NCBI GenBank assembly: GCA_009377495.1
Contig: WHTZ01000054.1
Location: forward strand, 1-43,162
Source: Luteitalea sp.
GTDB lineage: Bacteria > Acidobacteriota > Vicinamibacteria > Vicinamibacterales > Vicinamibacteraceae
Reading direction: 5' to 3'
DNA length: 43,162 nt
Part shown: positions 8,427 through 16,222 of the stretch, one piece after another
Layout: each line of letters opens with the position of its first letter
How positions within the stretch are numbered: position 1 is the stretch's first letter
Notes under the pieces: model-generated
What the model saw: only the letters and a program-made list of their open reading frames with translations
Database searches by the model: none
What the model was told of the DNA's origin: nothing
Made by a program: the position numbers and the translations under genes

Positions 8427-9296
8427 ATGTCGAACATTGCCTTCATTGGTCTGGGCGTCATGGGCTACCCGATGGCTGGCCACTTGGCCGGCGCGGCCCA
8501 TGACGTCGTTGTCTACAATCGCACGAGCGCAAAAGCGGATGCGTGGATGAAGCAGCATCACGGTCGCAGTGCACCCACGCCGCGTGATGCGGCACGCGAG
8601 GCCAGCTTCGTCTTGTCGTGCGTTGGCAACGATGCCGACGTGCGCGCGGTGACGCTGGGTGAGAGTGGGGCCTTTGCCGGCATGAAGCCGGGTGCCGTGT
8701 TCATCGATCACACGACGGCATCGGCGCGCCTGGCCCGCGAGCTCGAAGCCGAAGCGCACGCGCGTGGCTTGGGGTTTCTCGACGCCCCAGTCTCTGGCGG
8801 CCAGGCTGGCGCCGAAAGCGGTCAGTTGAGCATCATGACCGGCGGCGATTCCAAGACGTTTGAGAAGGCGCAGGCAATCCTCGAAACATACGCGAAGGCG
8901 CTCGTACTGGTCGGTCCGGCAGGATCCGGACAGCTCACCAAGATGGTCAATCAGATCTGTCTGGCTGGCCTGATTCAGGGCTTGGCCGAGGCGCTCCACT
9001 TTGCCAAGCAGGCAGGCCTCGACACCGAGAGGGTGTTGTCCGTCATATCACGGGGCGCAGCGCAGTCGTGGCAGATGGACAACCGTGCGCAGACGATGCT
9101 CGAGGGGCGCTTCGATTTCGGGTTTGCGGTGCAGTGGATGCGCAAGGACCTGGGTATCTGCCTCGACGAGGCACGAAGCAACGGAACCATGCTGCCCGTG
9201 ACCGCGCTCGTGGATCAGTTCTACGCCGAGGTCGAGGCACGGGGCGGGCGGCGTTGGGACACGTCGAGCCTCATTGCCCGACTCGAGGGGTCATAG
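8427..9296 (+). CDS. 3-hydroxyisobutyrate dehydrogenase-family reductase
   Basis: NAD(P)-dependent beta-hydroxyacid dehydrogenase of 289 residues. The Rossmann motif is at the very start (IAFIGLGVMGYPMAGHLAG), the substrate-binding segment is DAPVSGGQAGAESGQL, and the catalytic Lys172 lies in SGQLTKMVNQ. Family members reduce or oxidise 3-hydroxyisobutyrate, tartronate semialdehyde or succinic semialdehyde, and the exact substrate cannot be told. I start at 8427 because the Rossmann motif follows directly. The longer open frame from 8313 adds unrelated sequence. It stands alone between the DUF1501 gene and the lytic transglycosylase. Confidence 0.9.
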   Translation: MSNIAFIGLGVMGYPMAGHLAGAAHDVVVYNRTSAKADAWMKQHHGRSAPTPRDAAREASFVLSCVGNDADVRAVTLGESGAFAGMKPGAVFIDHTTASARLARELEAEAHARGLGFLDAPVSGGQAGAESGQLSIMTGGDSKTFEKAQAILETYAKALVLVGPAGSGQLTKMVNQICLAGLIQGLAEALHFAKQAGLDTERVLSVISRGAAQSWQMDNRAQTMLEGRFDFGFAVQWMRKDLGICLDEARSNGTMLPVTALVDQFYAEVEARGGRRWDTSSLIARLEGS

Positions 9297-9317
9297 CCGG
9301 CGCGGTATACTACAGGT

Positions 9318-10469
9318 ATGCATCACAGTTCGATGGGGTCTGCGAACCGCAGGACATCTGCGAGCGCGCGGCCCCTACGGACGACGGGGCTCCTGCTCGC
9401 AACGGGTGTCCTGCTCGGGGTTGTGCATCCCGGCCAGGCGGTGCAGCAACCAGTAGACGCTGGTTCGGTTGCGGCGAACGTCTCGCACCCAAGACCAGAG
9501 CGGCCGAGCGCCACCGACACGACAGCACCATTTGCAATGTGGCTGCAAGGCGTTCGCGAGGAGGCACTCCTTCGGGGCATCCGACCGCAGATCGTGGCCG
9601 AGGCGCTGGACGGGGTGGAGCCGGTCGCGAGGATCCTCCGACGCGATCGGGCCCAAGCGAAGCCCTCGGTCGACAAAGAGGCGTCCATCAAGCGGCGGCT
9701 GACACCTGCAATGGTGCGCGCGGCACGCAGGCAGCTCGCGGCGCATGGCGCACTCCTCAGGCGAATCGAGGATACGTACGGTGTCCAGCGACGCTTCCTG
9801 GTTGCGATATGGGGCCTCGAGTCGAGCTTTGGTCGGCTCAGCGGCCGCCAGCCCATGATCCCAACCTTGGCCACGCTGGCCTACGACCCGCGGCGCACGG
9901 GCTTCTTCCGAAACGAGCTGCTTGCGGCGCTCGAGATTCTCGACCGCGGCGACATCGCGCTCGCCGAGATGCGCGGATCCTGGGCTGGCGCGATGGGGCA
10001 ACCCCAATTCATGCCGACCAGTTATCTCGCGTTTGCACAGGATTTCGACGAAGACGGCCGCGCAGACATCTGGACGACGCCCGCGGACGTGTTCGCGTCG
10101 ATTGCGTACTACCTGAAGCACCACGAGTGGTCGTCGGATCGCACGTGGGGGCGTCCCGTGCGAGTGCCGAGCTCAAGACGCGCGGCCATTGCCGAGGCCG
10201 CGCCACCGCGTGGTGAAGGGTGTCGCGCGGTGCAAGAAATGTCGCAGCCGCTGCCGCTCAGCGTGTGGGACGAGCTCGGCGTTCGCCGCGCCAACGGCAC
10301 CCGGCTGCCACACGTCGACATCACCGCCTCGCTCGTGCGTACCAATCCAAGCACCGCCTACCTCGTCTACTCGAACTACGAGGCATTGCTCCGATACAAC
10401 TGCGCCCACGGCTATGCGCTGAGCGTCGGTTTGCTTGCCGATTACGCCACAGGAACCGTGCACCGATGA
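9318..10469 (+). CDS. MltB-like lytic murein transglycosylase
   Basis: Cleaves the MurNAc-GlcNAc bond of peptidoglycan to leave 1,6-anhydroMurNAc. It has 383 residues: a hydrophobic signal segment around 24-40, then an SLT_2/MltB catalytic domain from about 75. WGLESSFGRLSG holds the catalytic Glu168. GSWAGAMGQPQFMPTSY is the classic MltB substrate-groove signature, and DFDEDGRADIW follows. No C-terminal peptidoglycan-binding domain is present. A TATACT box lies just upstream of the ATG, so the start might instead be the Met six codons downstream. Three cell-wall genes lie in this window, but this one is alone in its transcript. Confidence 0.9.
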   Translation: MHHSSMGSANRRTSASARPLRTTGLLLATGVLLGVVHPGQAVQQPVDAGSVAANVSHPRPERPSATDTTAPFAMWLQGVREEALLRGIRPQIVAEALDGVEPVARILRRDRAQAKPSVDKEASIKRRLTPAMVRAARRQLAAHGALLRRIEDTYGVQRRFLVAIWGLESSFGRLSGRQPMIPTLATLAYDPRRTGFFRNELLAALEILDRGDIALAEMRGSWAGAMGQPQFMPTSYLAFAQDFDEDGRADIWTTPADVFASIAYYLKHHEWSSDRTWGRPVRVPSSRRAAIAEAAPPRGEGCRAVQEMSQPLPLSVWDELGVRRANGTRLPHVDITASLVRTNPSTAYLVYSNYEALLRYNCAHGYALSVGLLADYATGTVHR

Positions 10470-10470
10470 T

Positions 10471-10489
10471 AGGCCGTGCCGCGCGGCCT
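10471..10489. terminator. Weak hairpin between convergent genes
   Basis: AGGCCG and CGGCCT arms flank a seven-base loop between the ends of the transglycosylase and the O-methyltransferase genes. No T-tract follows, so termination is only suggested by position. Confidence 0.25.
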
Positions 10490-10529
10490 GGTAGCGACGG
10501 GCCTCCGCTGAGAAGGTGACAAAGTAGTG

Positions 10530-11225
10530 TTAGGCCCCTCGTTGGCGCGGGTCCTCGTGACGCTTGCGCACCAGCGTTAGCCCGTCGCCAATCGGGATCA
10601 AGCTCAAATCGACACGGCGGTCGACGTGGAGCTTCTCGTTCAGCGCGCGGAGCGCGCGTGTATCCTCATCTTGCACCGTGGGGTCCGCGACCTTGCCGCT
10701 CCAAAGCATGTTGTCGAGTGCGATGAGACCGCCGGGCCTGAGCAGCATGAGGGCACGCTCGTAGTAAGCGTCGTAGCTCTTCTTGTCGGCGTCAATGAAC
10801 GCGAAGTCGAACGTCTCAGCGGGGTCCGCCGCCAGCAAGCTGTCCAGTGTGCGCAAGGCTGCGCCTAGACGCAAGTCAATCTTGTGCGCAACGCCAGCCT
10901 CTTCCCAGTAGCGCCGCGCGACATCGGTCCACTCCTTGCTGATGTCGCATGCGATGATACGCCCGTCCGGCGGCAGCGCGAGCCCGACGGCCAGTGTGCT
11001 GTAGCCGGTGAAGACACCGATCTCGAGCGTTCGCCTTGCGCCCAGCAGCCGAACCAGCAACGCCATGAGCTGACCCTGCTCTGCTGAGATCTGCATCCGC
11101 GCCTGCTCATCTGCGAGGGCCGTCGTCTCCTCGCGCAGGCGGCGGAGGAGAGACGGCTCACGCAGCGACACGCGCTGGAGATATGCGTAAAGCGTGTCAT
11201 CGAGCTCTAAGGTGCGAATGGACAT
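10530..11225 (-). CDS. Class I SAM-dependent O-methyltransferase
   Basis: 231 residues of the catechol/caffeoyl-CoA O-methyltransferase family (Methyltransf_3). The SAM motif is TLEIGVFTGYSTLAVGLAL, followed by IIACDISKEW. The metal and acidic site is FDFAFIDADKKSYDAYYE, then LLRPGGLIALDNMLWSGKV. All key family residues are present. The ATG at 11225 is chosen because the family's N-terminal helix (LDDTLYAYLQRVSLREP) starts right after it. The frame remains open upstream into the peroxiredoxin gene but encodes nothing recognisable. It lies 38 bases downstream of the peroxiredoxin stop, so the two are likely co-transcribed. The acceptor substrate is unknown. Confidence 0.9.
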   Translation of the reverse strand: MSIRTLELDDTLYAYLQRVSLREPSLLRRLREETTALADEQARMQISAEQGQLMALLVRLLGARRTLEIGVFTGYSTLAVGLALPPDGRIIACDISKEWTDVARRYWEEAGVAHKIDLRLGAALRTLDSLLAADPAETFDFAFIDADKKSYDAYYERALMLLRPGGLIALDNMLWSGKVADPTVQDEDTRALRALNEKLHVDRRVDLSLIPIGDGLTLVRKRHEDPRQRGA

Positions 11226-11263
11226 TCGAGACGGTTCGATCGCCCAACCCCGTCCGGGACTCA

Positions 11264-11746
11264 TCAGAGCTGAGTAAGTACGTCGTCTGCCTTCGTGATA
11301 GTGCACTGGCCCGGTGCTTCTTCCACGTTCAGGCTCCTGACCACGCCGTTGTCCACGACCATGGAGAAGCGCTTGCTGCGGGTGCCGAGGCCGAAGCCGG
11401 AGCCGTCGAACTCGGTGCCGATCTTCTTCACGTAGTCGGCGTTCCAGTCTGAGAGCATGAGGACCTTGCCGTCCGCGGCGCCAGCCTTGCTCCACCCGTC
11501 GAGCACGAAGACGTCGTTGACCGCTAGGCAGGCTACTGTGTCCACGCCCTTTGCCTTGAGCGCATCGTACTGTTGCACATAGGTTGGCAGATGCTGCTTC
11601 GTGCAGACGCCGGTGAACGCGCCCGGCACACCGAATAGCACCACCTTCTTGCCGTCGAAGATATCGTTGACTGCGCTGTCCTTTGGTCCCTCTGTCGTCA
11701 GAGTCTTGAGCGTACCTCCAGGCAGCTTGTCACCAACTTTGATCAT
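11264..11746 (-). CDS. Peroxiredoxin of the Prx5 (type II) subfamily
   Basis: A 160-residue thiol peroxidase reducing hydrogen peroxide and alkyl hydroperoxides in the cytoplasm. The signature PGAFTGVCTKQHLPTYV carries the peroxidatic Cys48. CLAVNDVFV and the later RSKRFSMVVDNGVV are typical of Prx5/AhpC-TSA-like type II peroxiredoxins. AAGGAG eight bases before the ATG supports the start. It leads a two-gene unit with the O-methyltransferase. Confidence 0.94.
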   Translation of the reverse strand: MIKVGDKLPGGTLKTLTTEGPKDSAVNDIFDGKKVVLFGVPGAFTGVCTKQHLPTYVQQYDALKAKGVDTVACLAVNDVFVLDGWSKAGAADGKVLMLSDWNADYVKKIGTEFDGSGFGLGTRSKRFSMVVDNGVVRSLNVEEAPGQCTITKADDVLTQL

Positions 11747-11934
11747 CGAATGACTCCTTCGTCCTCTTGCGCGGGATGCGCCCGCGGGTGTTCAGAGCGC
11801 ACCGGCTGCCGCGGCCGTACATACTCGAGGCGGCAGCAGGTGTCGCAACATTCAATCTTACCTGACACGGCTCAATGCTGCCCGTTTCGTATAGGCTCGC
11901 TCGGAGTACATGGCTTAGGCTTCTAGCGCCGCCT

Positions 11935-12012
11935 GGCGCGGCTAACCGCCTCCGCCAAGGCTACGGCGGTCCGCCGTAGCGCGAAGCGCGAAGGCGGAAG
12001 CCGCGCCCTACC
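11935..12012 (-). repeat. Palindromic dispersed repeat, copy A (78 bases)
   Basis: Read on the minus strand, this is nearly identical to 32964-33034. It begins GGTAGGGCGCGGCTTCCGCC and ends GGCGGTTAGCCGCGCC, with a central perfect inverted repeat CTACGGCGG/CCGCCGTAG. The only difference seen is a 7-base duplication in this copy (TTCGCGC present twice). It ends three bases before the NUDIX start codon, so it supplies that gene's whole 5' leader. It is MITE-like: compact, structured and non-coding. Confidence 0.85.
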
Positions 12013-12015
12013 ACA

Positions 12016-12477
12016 ATGCCCAAGCTGAGCGCTGGACTCTTGATGTTTCACGAGCGTGACGGAGACCTCGAGGTGTTGCTCGTCCACCCGGGCGGCCCGT
12101 TCTTCCGAAACAAGGACGCGGGAGCCTGGACGATTCCGAAGGGTGAGCCGGACGAGGGCGAGGACCTACTGGAGGCTGCGCGTCGCGAGTTCCAGGAGGA
12201 GATTGGCGTGACGCTCGAGGGCCCGTTTCTTCCGCTCACGCCGGTGAAGCAGAAAGGAGGCAAGATCGTCCACGCCTGGGCCGTGCGCGGCGACTGCAAC
12301 ACGTTCGCCATCAAGCCGAACACCTTTACGCTCGAGTGGCCGCCGGGATCGGGCCGCACGCGGGAGTTCCCGGAAATCGATTACGCCGCGTTCTTCCCGC
12401 TCGACGAAGCGCGACAGAAGATCAACTCGGCGCAGGTCGCATTCCTCGACGAGCTGACGAGCTTGGATGATCGCTGA
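12016..12477 (+). CDS. NUDIX hydrolase
   Basis: 153-residue nucleoside-diphosphate-X hydrolase. The NUDIX box is perfect: G43, E49, R57, E58, E61, E62 and G64 in the G-x5-E-x7-R-E-U-x-E-E-x-G-U pattern. The N-terminus KLSAGLLMFHERDG is typical of the bacterial diadenosine-polyphosphate or (d)NTP-type NUDIX proteins, but the substrate cannot be read from sequence. There is no ordinary ribosome site: the ATG follows three bases after a dispersed repeat, whose GGCGGAAG might serve. The 3' end faces the SPFH gene. Confidence 0.92.
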   Translation: MPKLSAGLLMFHERDGDLEVLLVHPGGPFFRNKDAGAWTIPKGEPDEGEDLLEAARREFQEEIGVTLEGPFLPLTPVKQKGGKIVHAWAVRGDCNTFAIKPNTFTLEWPPGSGRTREFPEIDYAAFFPLDEARQKINSAQVAFLDELTSLDDR

Positions 12478-12497
12478 TCTGGCCGCGGCCATCGGCG

Positions 12498-13859
12498 CTA
12501 TGTGTCGGCGTCATCCGTCGGAGGCCGCGGAGCAGCCTCGGTCGCCGGCATCGTCAGCTTCCGCAGCAGCGAGTTGCCGAGGCTCAAGCCGAAGCCGGTC
12601 CCGATGCCCTCGACACCGAGCACCTGCACCTGCTCGGGAATGAGACGTTCGATGAAGGCACGCTTGATGCGCGCAATGCGCAGATCGAGATCGCGCTCCA
12701 GGGCATCGCGCGACCCCTTCAGGGCAAGGGCCTTCTCGACCTTGGCTTTCCAGGTGGCCACCTCTTCCTGGACCTTCGACAGGCTCTCCTCGAGACGCTG
12801 TCGGGCATTGATCAGCAGCTCCTGGCGTCGCGTGTTCACCTCTTCGGTGATGTGAGTCTCGAGCGTGATTCGCTGCTGCTGGAGCTGCAGCGCCTCGTTG
12901 CGAGCGGCCTTCCGCTCGCGGCGGATCGACGATTCCACCACCTTGACCTCAGCCTCCAGCCTGACCTGCTTCTTCTCTGTCATCGCAGAGATGCTCTTCA
13001 AACCGGTGCGGACCTCCTCGAGATCGTCGAGGATCGGGTTCTCGGCATCCGGCATCGTCGCGCGCACGGCGCTCACGCCGCACGACCCACTGAGGTACCG
13101 GTTCAGCGCCTGCCCGAGATTGTCGAGCCGGTCGCGCCCCATGAACTTCACCCGCGAGTCGGTGACCGACACGATCATGCGGAGCACGACGTATGACGCG
13201 TAGAAGTTCACGATCTTCATGAGCGAGGCGGGCGACGTGTTGGTGATGAAGGTGGGGGAATCGGTGATGCGTAGCGTGATCTGGTTTCTGAGCGACACGG
13301 ATGCGAAGTCTCCCGTATAACCCGCGTTCGTCGTGTCGACGACTTGGTCGCGCTGTGAGACCAGAAACGGGATGAAGTAGGGGTACCAGAGGTGCCAATT
13401 GCGTCCGCGACGCGCCTTGCGCTCTGGAATCGGCTTGCCGTAACGGCACACGACGCCCTCGTAGCCCTCTGGCACGTCGATCTTGGCGTTCAGCACATAG
13501 CCCACGAGAAAGTAGCCGAGGCCGGCCAGGAAGAAGAGAATCGACAGCAGCTTCCAGCTCGACGGCAGGACAGTCAAGAAGAAAAACCCGAGCGACATCG
13601 CGGCCACACCCGAAATGCTGCGGCGATCCGGGACGTAGCTCAGGATCTCGCTCTCGTTCACGCCGGCAAACCGCTGGATATCGCCGCCAGTGGCTTTCTC
13701 GACCACACCGACGATGCGCGTCAGACGCTCCTCTACGGCCTGAGACGCGCGCTCGGCTCCAGCATTCATGGCGCGTTCGACGACCGCGCGGCCGGCGGTC
13801 AGGCCCTCGCCCGCGATTTCCGAAAGGTGTCGCTCGACAACTTTGCGAGCCGTAGACAT
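12498..13859 (-). CDS. SPFH/band-7-like membrane protein, second of a pair
   Basis: 453 residues. An N-terminal soluble helical segment of about 80 residues is followed by two adjacent membrane segments at about 82-99 and 102-123. An SPFH-like domain begins with AKIDVPEGYEGVVCRYGKPI at 125-144. About 100 residues of Lys/Glu/Arg-rich coiled coil follow (EKKQVRLEAEVKVVESSIRR), as in stomatin/flotillin-type scaffolds. The C-terminus carries a Gly-rich segment (GIGTGFGLSLGNSLLRKL). SPFH proteins oligomerise at membranes and organise proteases or lipid domains. The gene follows the 572-residue partner after 48 bases on the same strand, an HflK/HflC-like arrangement. No protease gene is adjacent. 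GGAG upstream of the ATG supports the start. Exact role unknown. Confidence 0.75.
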   Translation of the reverse strand: MSTARKVVERHLSEIAGEGLTAGRAVVERAMNAGAERASQAVEERLTRIVGVVEKATGGDIQRFAGVNESEILSYVPDRRSISGVAAMSLGFFFLTVLPSSWKLLSILFFLAGLGYFLVGYVLNAKIDVPEGYEGVVCRYGKPIPERKARRGRNWHLWYPYFIPFLVSQRDQVVDTTNAGYTGDFASVSLRNQITLRITDSPTFITNTSPASLMKIVNFYASYVVLRMIVSVTDSRVKFMGRDRLDNLGQALNRYLSGSCGVSAVRATMPDAENPILDDLEEVRTGLKSISAMTEKKQVRLEAEVKVVESSIRRERKAARNEALQLQQQRITLETHITEEVNTRRQELLINARQRLEESLSKVQEEVATWKAKVEKALALKGSRDALERDLDLRIARIKRAFIERLIPEQVQVLGVEGIGTGFGLSLGNSLLRKLTMPATEAAPRPPTDDADT

Positions 13860-13907
13860 CGCGTGTGCTCCGCAGGCCCTGCCACAACGGCCGGGCCGTG
13901 GCGTTGA

Positions 13908-15626
13908 TTAGATGGTGGCGACGGGCTCTGCCTCTGTGACACCCGCATCCTTCTCGATTTCCGTGATGCGGGCCATCACCTTGTCCGGCTGATACGCATC
14001 CGTCGAGATACCCGAGTCAAGGCGGACCTCGTCGAGGGAGCTCCGGATCCGCTCCATGAAGCCGTCGATCTTGATCGCGTCGGTCTGTCGCTCGATCGCT
14101 TCGGTCGCCGCCTTGAGCCCTTCGGGGTCGATCTCGCCCTCACGCTTGAGGATCTCGAGCGCCTGCTTCGTGCCGGTCTCTTCGACGACACGGTCGAAGA
14201 TGTCGATCGCCGGTACGAGCTCTTGGGATGAAACGCTGTCGACGATCACCGTTCCGAGCGCGGGCACGTAGCGGCTGACATTCTGTTCGAGGTGCGACAG
14301 CAGGTCGTCCATTTCTGTGAAGTACCGCTCGAGTCCCGCGGTATCGATGTGTTTGGCGCGAATCGTCGCGCGCAGCCCTTCAATTTTCGTGAGCACGGTC
14401 GCGAGGAGCCCTTCCGCGAGGTTCTTCATCGCCGTCGTCCGTGCGTAGACGATCGCCTGGCGGTTGTCGTCGTTCGCCAGCGTGTCGTTGACCGCTTTGA
14501 TCTCCTGGATGATTTTCCGGATCTCGAGCAGCGCGAGCTGCTTGGCCGAGACCTTCGCGACGATCTCCTCCTCGATTTCCTCGCCAATGATCTCCTTCAG
14601 CGCCTCGGTGGCCTGATCGAGACGCGTGAGGGAGGAAATGAGCGGTACTGCCAAGGTCTCGAGAAACTCCTTGGGAACCGTGTTCTTCGTCGGCAGGTAG
14701 TCCACGACCTCGATGCCGTAGTCCTCGGCCAGTTGCTGGAGGCGCGGCAGGATGGCCCGGCGCTTCGGGCTCTGCGGCTCGGAGAGATCGAAGCTCGACA
14801 CGTCCAGCTCGTCGATTTCCGACATCTCGGTCAGGGAATCGACGGAGAGATCCGATTGCTCCAACGTGCTGAGCCGCTCGGTGATGCTCTCGCCGGCCTG
14901 ACGGCTCGGGATGCGCACCGGGTCAACGAGAAAGCGGTTGAACTCGGTCGCTGGAATCCCCAGCGCTTCCTCCTGGATGGCCGATGCGTGCAGCTTCTCC
15001 AACTGCTGCAGGAAGCGTGGGAAGCCTCCCTTCACGAGTAGGCGGAAGCTGTCCTTCACGCGCACGAAGAACGCGCCCGTGTGCGAGAGCGTGATGTTGT
15101 CCTTCGTTGTCGCGTCCACTCGCGCAGCCGGCAATAGGAAGTACTTCGTGGACACGACGGCCAGAGGATACACGCGGGGGTCGAGCACAACCCGGAACTC
15201 GCCATAGCGGACGGTGTCCACGATCTTCTTGTGGCGCGCGAGATGGATTTCGGCACCGGCCTGGCCAACGAAGACACTGCTCTTGAACTGCGCAACCGCG
15301 AAGTAGAGGACGTACCAGAAGAGCCCGAGCAGCCAGGTGCCCGCGGAGAACAGCGTCCAATCCCGAAGCTCGACGAGCGTCGCGGGCGCCGTGTCGGGGA
15401 TGGGCAGCCAGTTGAGCGGCTGGCGCACGAAGAAGAGACCGACGACGACGGCGAGGCCGAGGACGCGCAGCGCGAGCCCCACGAGCCGCAAACGCACCCC
15501 CGACACGCTCACGATGCCGATGTGGTTGCCGTGCTGATCTTGCGTGCCGATGACGCGCAGCGCCTCACTGTAGCTCGCTTGGACCTCGGTGACGCCGGAT
15601 CGGACGGGCGACTGAGCTTCTGCCAT
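13908..15626 (-). CDS. SPFH-like membrane protein, first of a pair
   Basis: 572 residues. Hydrophobic segments lie at about 47-67 and 92-112, followed by a beta-rich region (EIHLARHKKIVDTVRYGEFR, then LDPRVYPLAVVSTKYFLLPA, then DNITLSHTGAFFVRVKD) that reads like an SPFH domain. A long acidic helical C-terminal half follows (EIIGEEIEEEIVAKVSAKQL, AIDIFDRVVEETGTKQALEI). It shares the two-helix-then-SPFH layout with the downstream gene but little sequence, as in unequal SPFH pairs. The family assignment is weaker than for the partner and comes partly from the operon. No enzyme motif is visible. The start at 15626 lacks a strong ribosome site, but the N-terminus shows no better candidate. Confidence 0.6.
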   Translation of the reverse strand: MAEAQSPVRSGVTEVQASYSEALRVIGTQDQHGNHIGIVSVSGVRLRLVGLALRVLGLAVVVGLFFVRQPLNWLPIPDTAPATLVELRDWTLFSAGTWLLGLFWYVLYFAVAQFKSSVFVGQAGAEIHLARHKKIVDTVRYGEFRVVLDPRVYPLAVVSTKYFLLPAARVDATTKDNITLSHTGAFFVRVKDSFRLLVKGGFPRFLQQLEKLHASAIQEEALGIPATEFNRFLVDPVRIPSRQAGESITERLSTLEQSDLSVDSLTEMSEIDELDVSSFDLSEPQSPKRRAILPRLQQLAEDYGIEVVDYLPTKNTVPKEFLETLAVPLISSLTRLDQATEALKEIIGEEIEEEIVAKVSAKQLALLEIRKIIQEIKAVNDTLANDDNRQAIVYARTTAMKNLAEGLLATVLTKIEGLRATIRAKHIDTAGLERYFTEMDDLLSHLEQNVSRYVPALGTVIVDSVSSQELVPAIDIFDRVVEETGTKQALEILKREGEIDPEGLKAATEAIERQTDAIKIDGFMERIRSSLDEVRLDSGISTDAYQPDKVMARITEIEKDAGVTEAEPVATI

Positions 15627-15678
15627 GGCTTTGGTCGGTGCGAACGATTATACGTCACTGGAATCACCGCTTCGCTCG

Positions 15679-16161
15679 TCACTGACCTGTCTCTTCTGGT
15701 GCGGTGACCTTGACAACGTAGTAGAGAAACGGCGCGGTGACCTCGGTGAACTGATGCGGTGTGCCGCTTGGCACGACGAGCATATCGTCTTTCGTCAACG
15801 GGCGCAGGTCGCCGCCGTCGATGCGTGGTCCGCGGATCTCGCCCGGTTCGGTGGTCTTACCGTCCACGACCGAGCCGCCCGTAACGATGGTTGCCGTGCC
15901 GGCCACGACGTAAAAGATGTCCGTGTCGCGCTCGTGAACCTCGGCTTCGCCGGGAGCGTCACGACGGCCCGCATGAACCTTGTAGGCAGCCTCTTCGAGA
16001 ATCGGCCCCCCCTTTGCGAACGCTGCCTTCACCTCGCTCGCCGGAAGGAACTTCACACCGGCGGCTTCTTGCACTGTGACGTCGGCACGCGCCAGTACGA
16101 CGAGGCCGAGTACGAGCCCCAACACGCTGATCCGTCTACGCTGAGCGAAGCACCTACTCAT
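15679..16161 (-). CDS. Exported cupin-domain protein
   Basis: 160 residues. A signal peptide (FAQRRRISVLGLVLGLVVLA) is followed by a single cupin barrel. The metal-binding pattern is visible as HERDTDIFYVVAGTATIVTGG (H and E ligands) and PSGTPHQFTEV (second His). I start at 16161 because GGAGGG lies six bases upstream and a signal peptide follows. The frame is open upstream but only in a shadow of the next gene. It follows the Gfo/Idh oxidoreductase after 61 bases and is probably co-transcribed, suggesting a periplasmic sugar or sugar-acid related role. Substrate unknown. Confidence 0.85.
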   Translation of the reverse strand: MSRCFAQRRRISVLGLVLGLVVLARADVTVQEAAGVKFLPASEVKAAFAKGGPILEEAAYKVHAGRRDAPGEAEVHERDTDIFYVVAGTATIVTGGSVVDGKTTEPGEIRGPRIDGGDLRPLTKDDMLVVPSGTPHQFTEVTAPFLYYVVKVTAPEETGQ

Positions 16162-16222
16162 CGCGAACCCTCCGTTCTCTCTACCAATCCCGATCTCGAC
16201 TCCCGACTCCCGATTCCACGTT

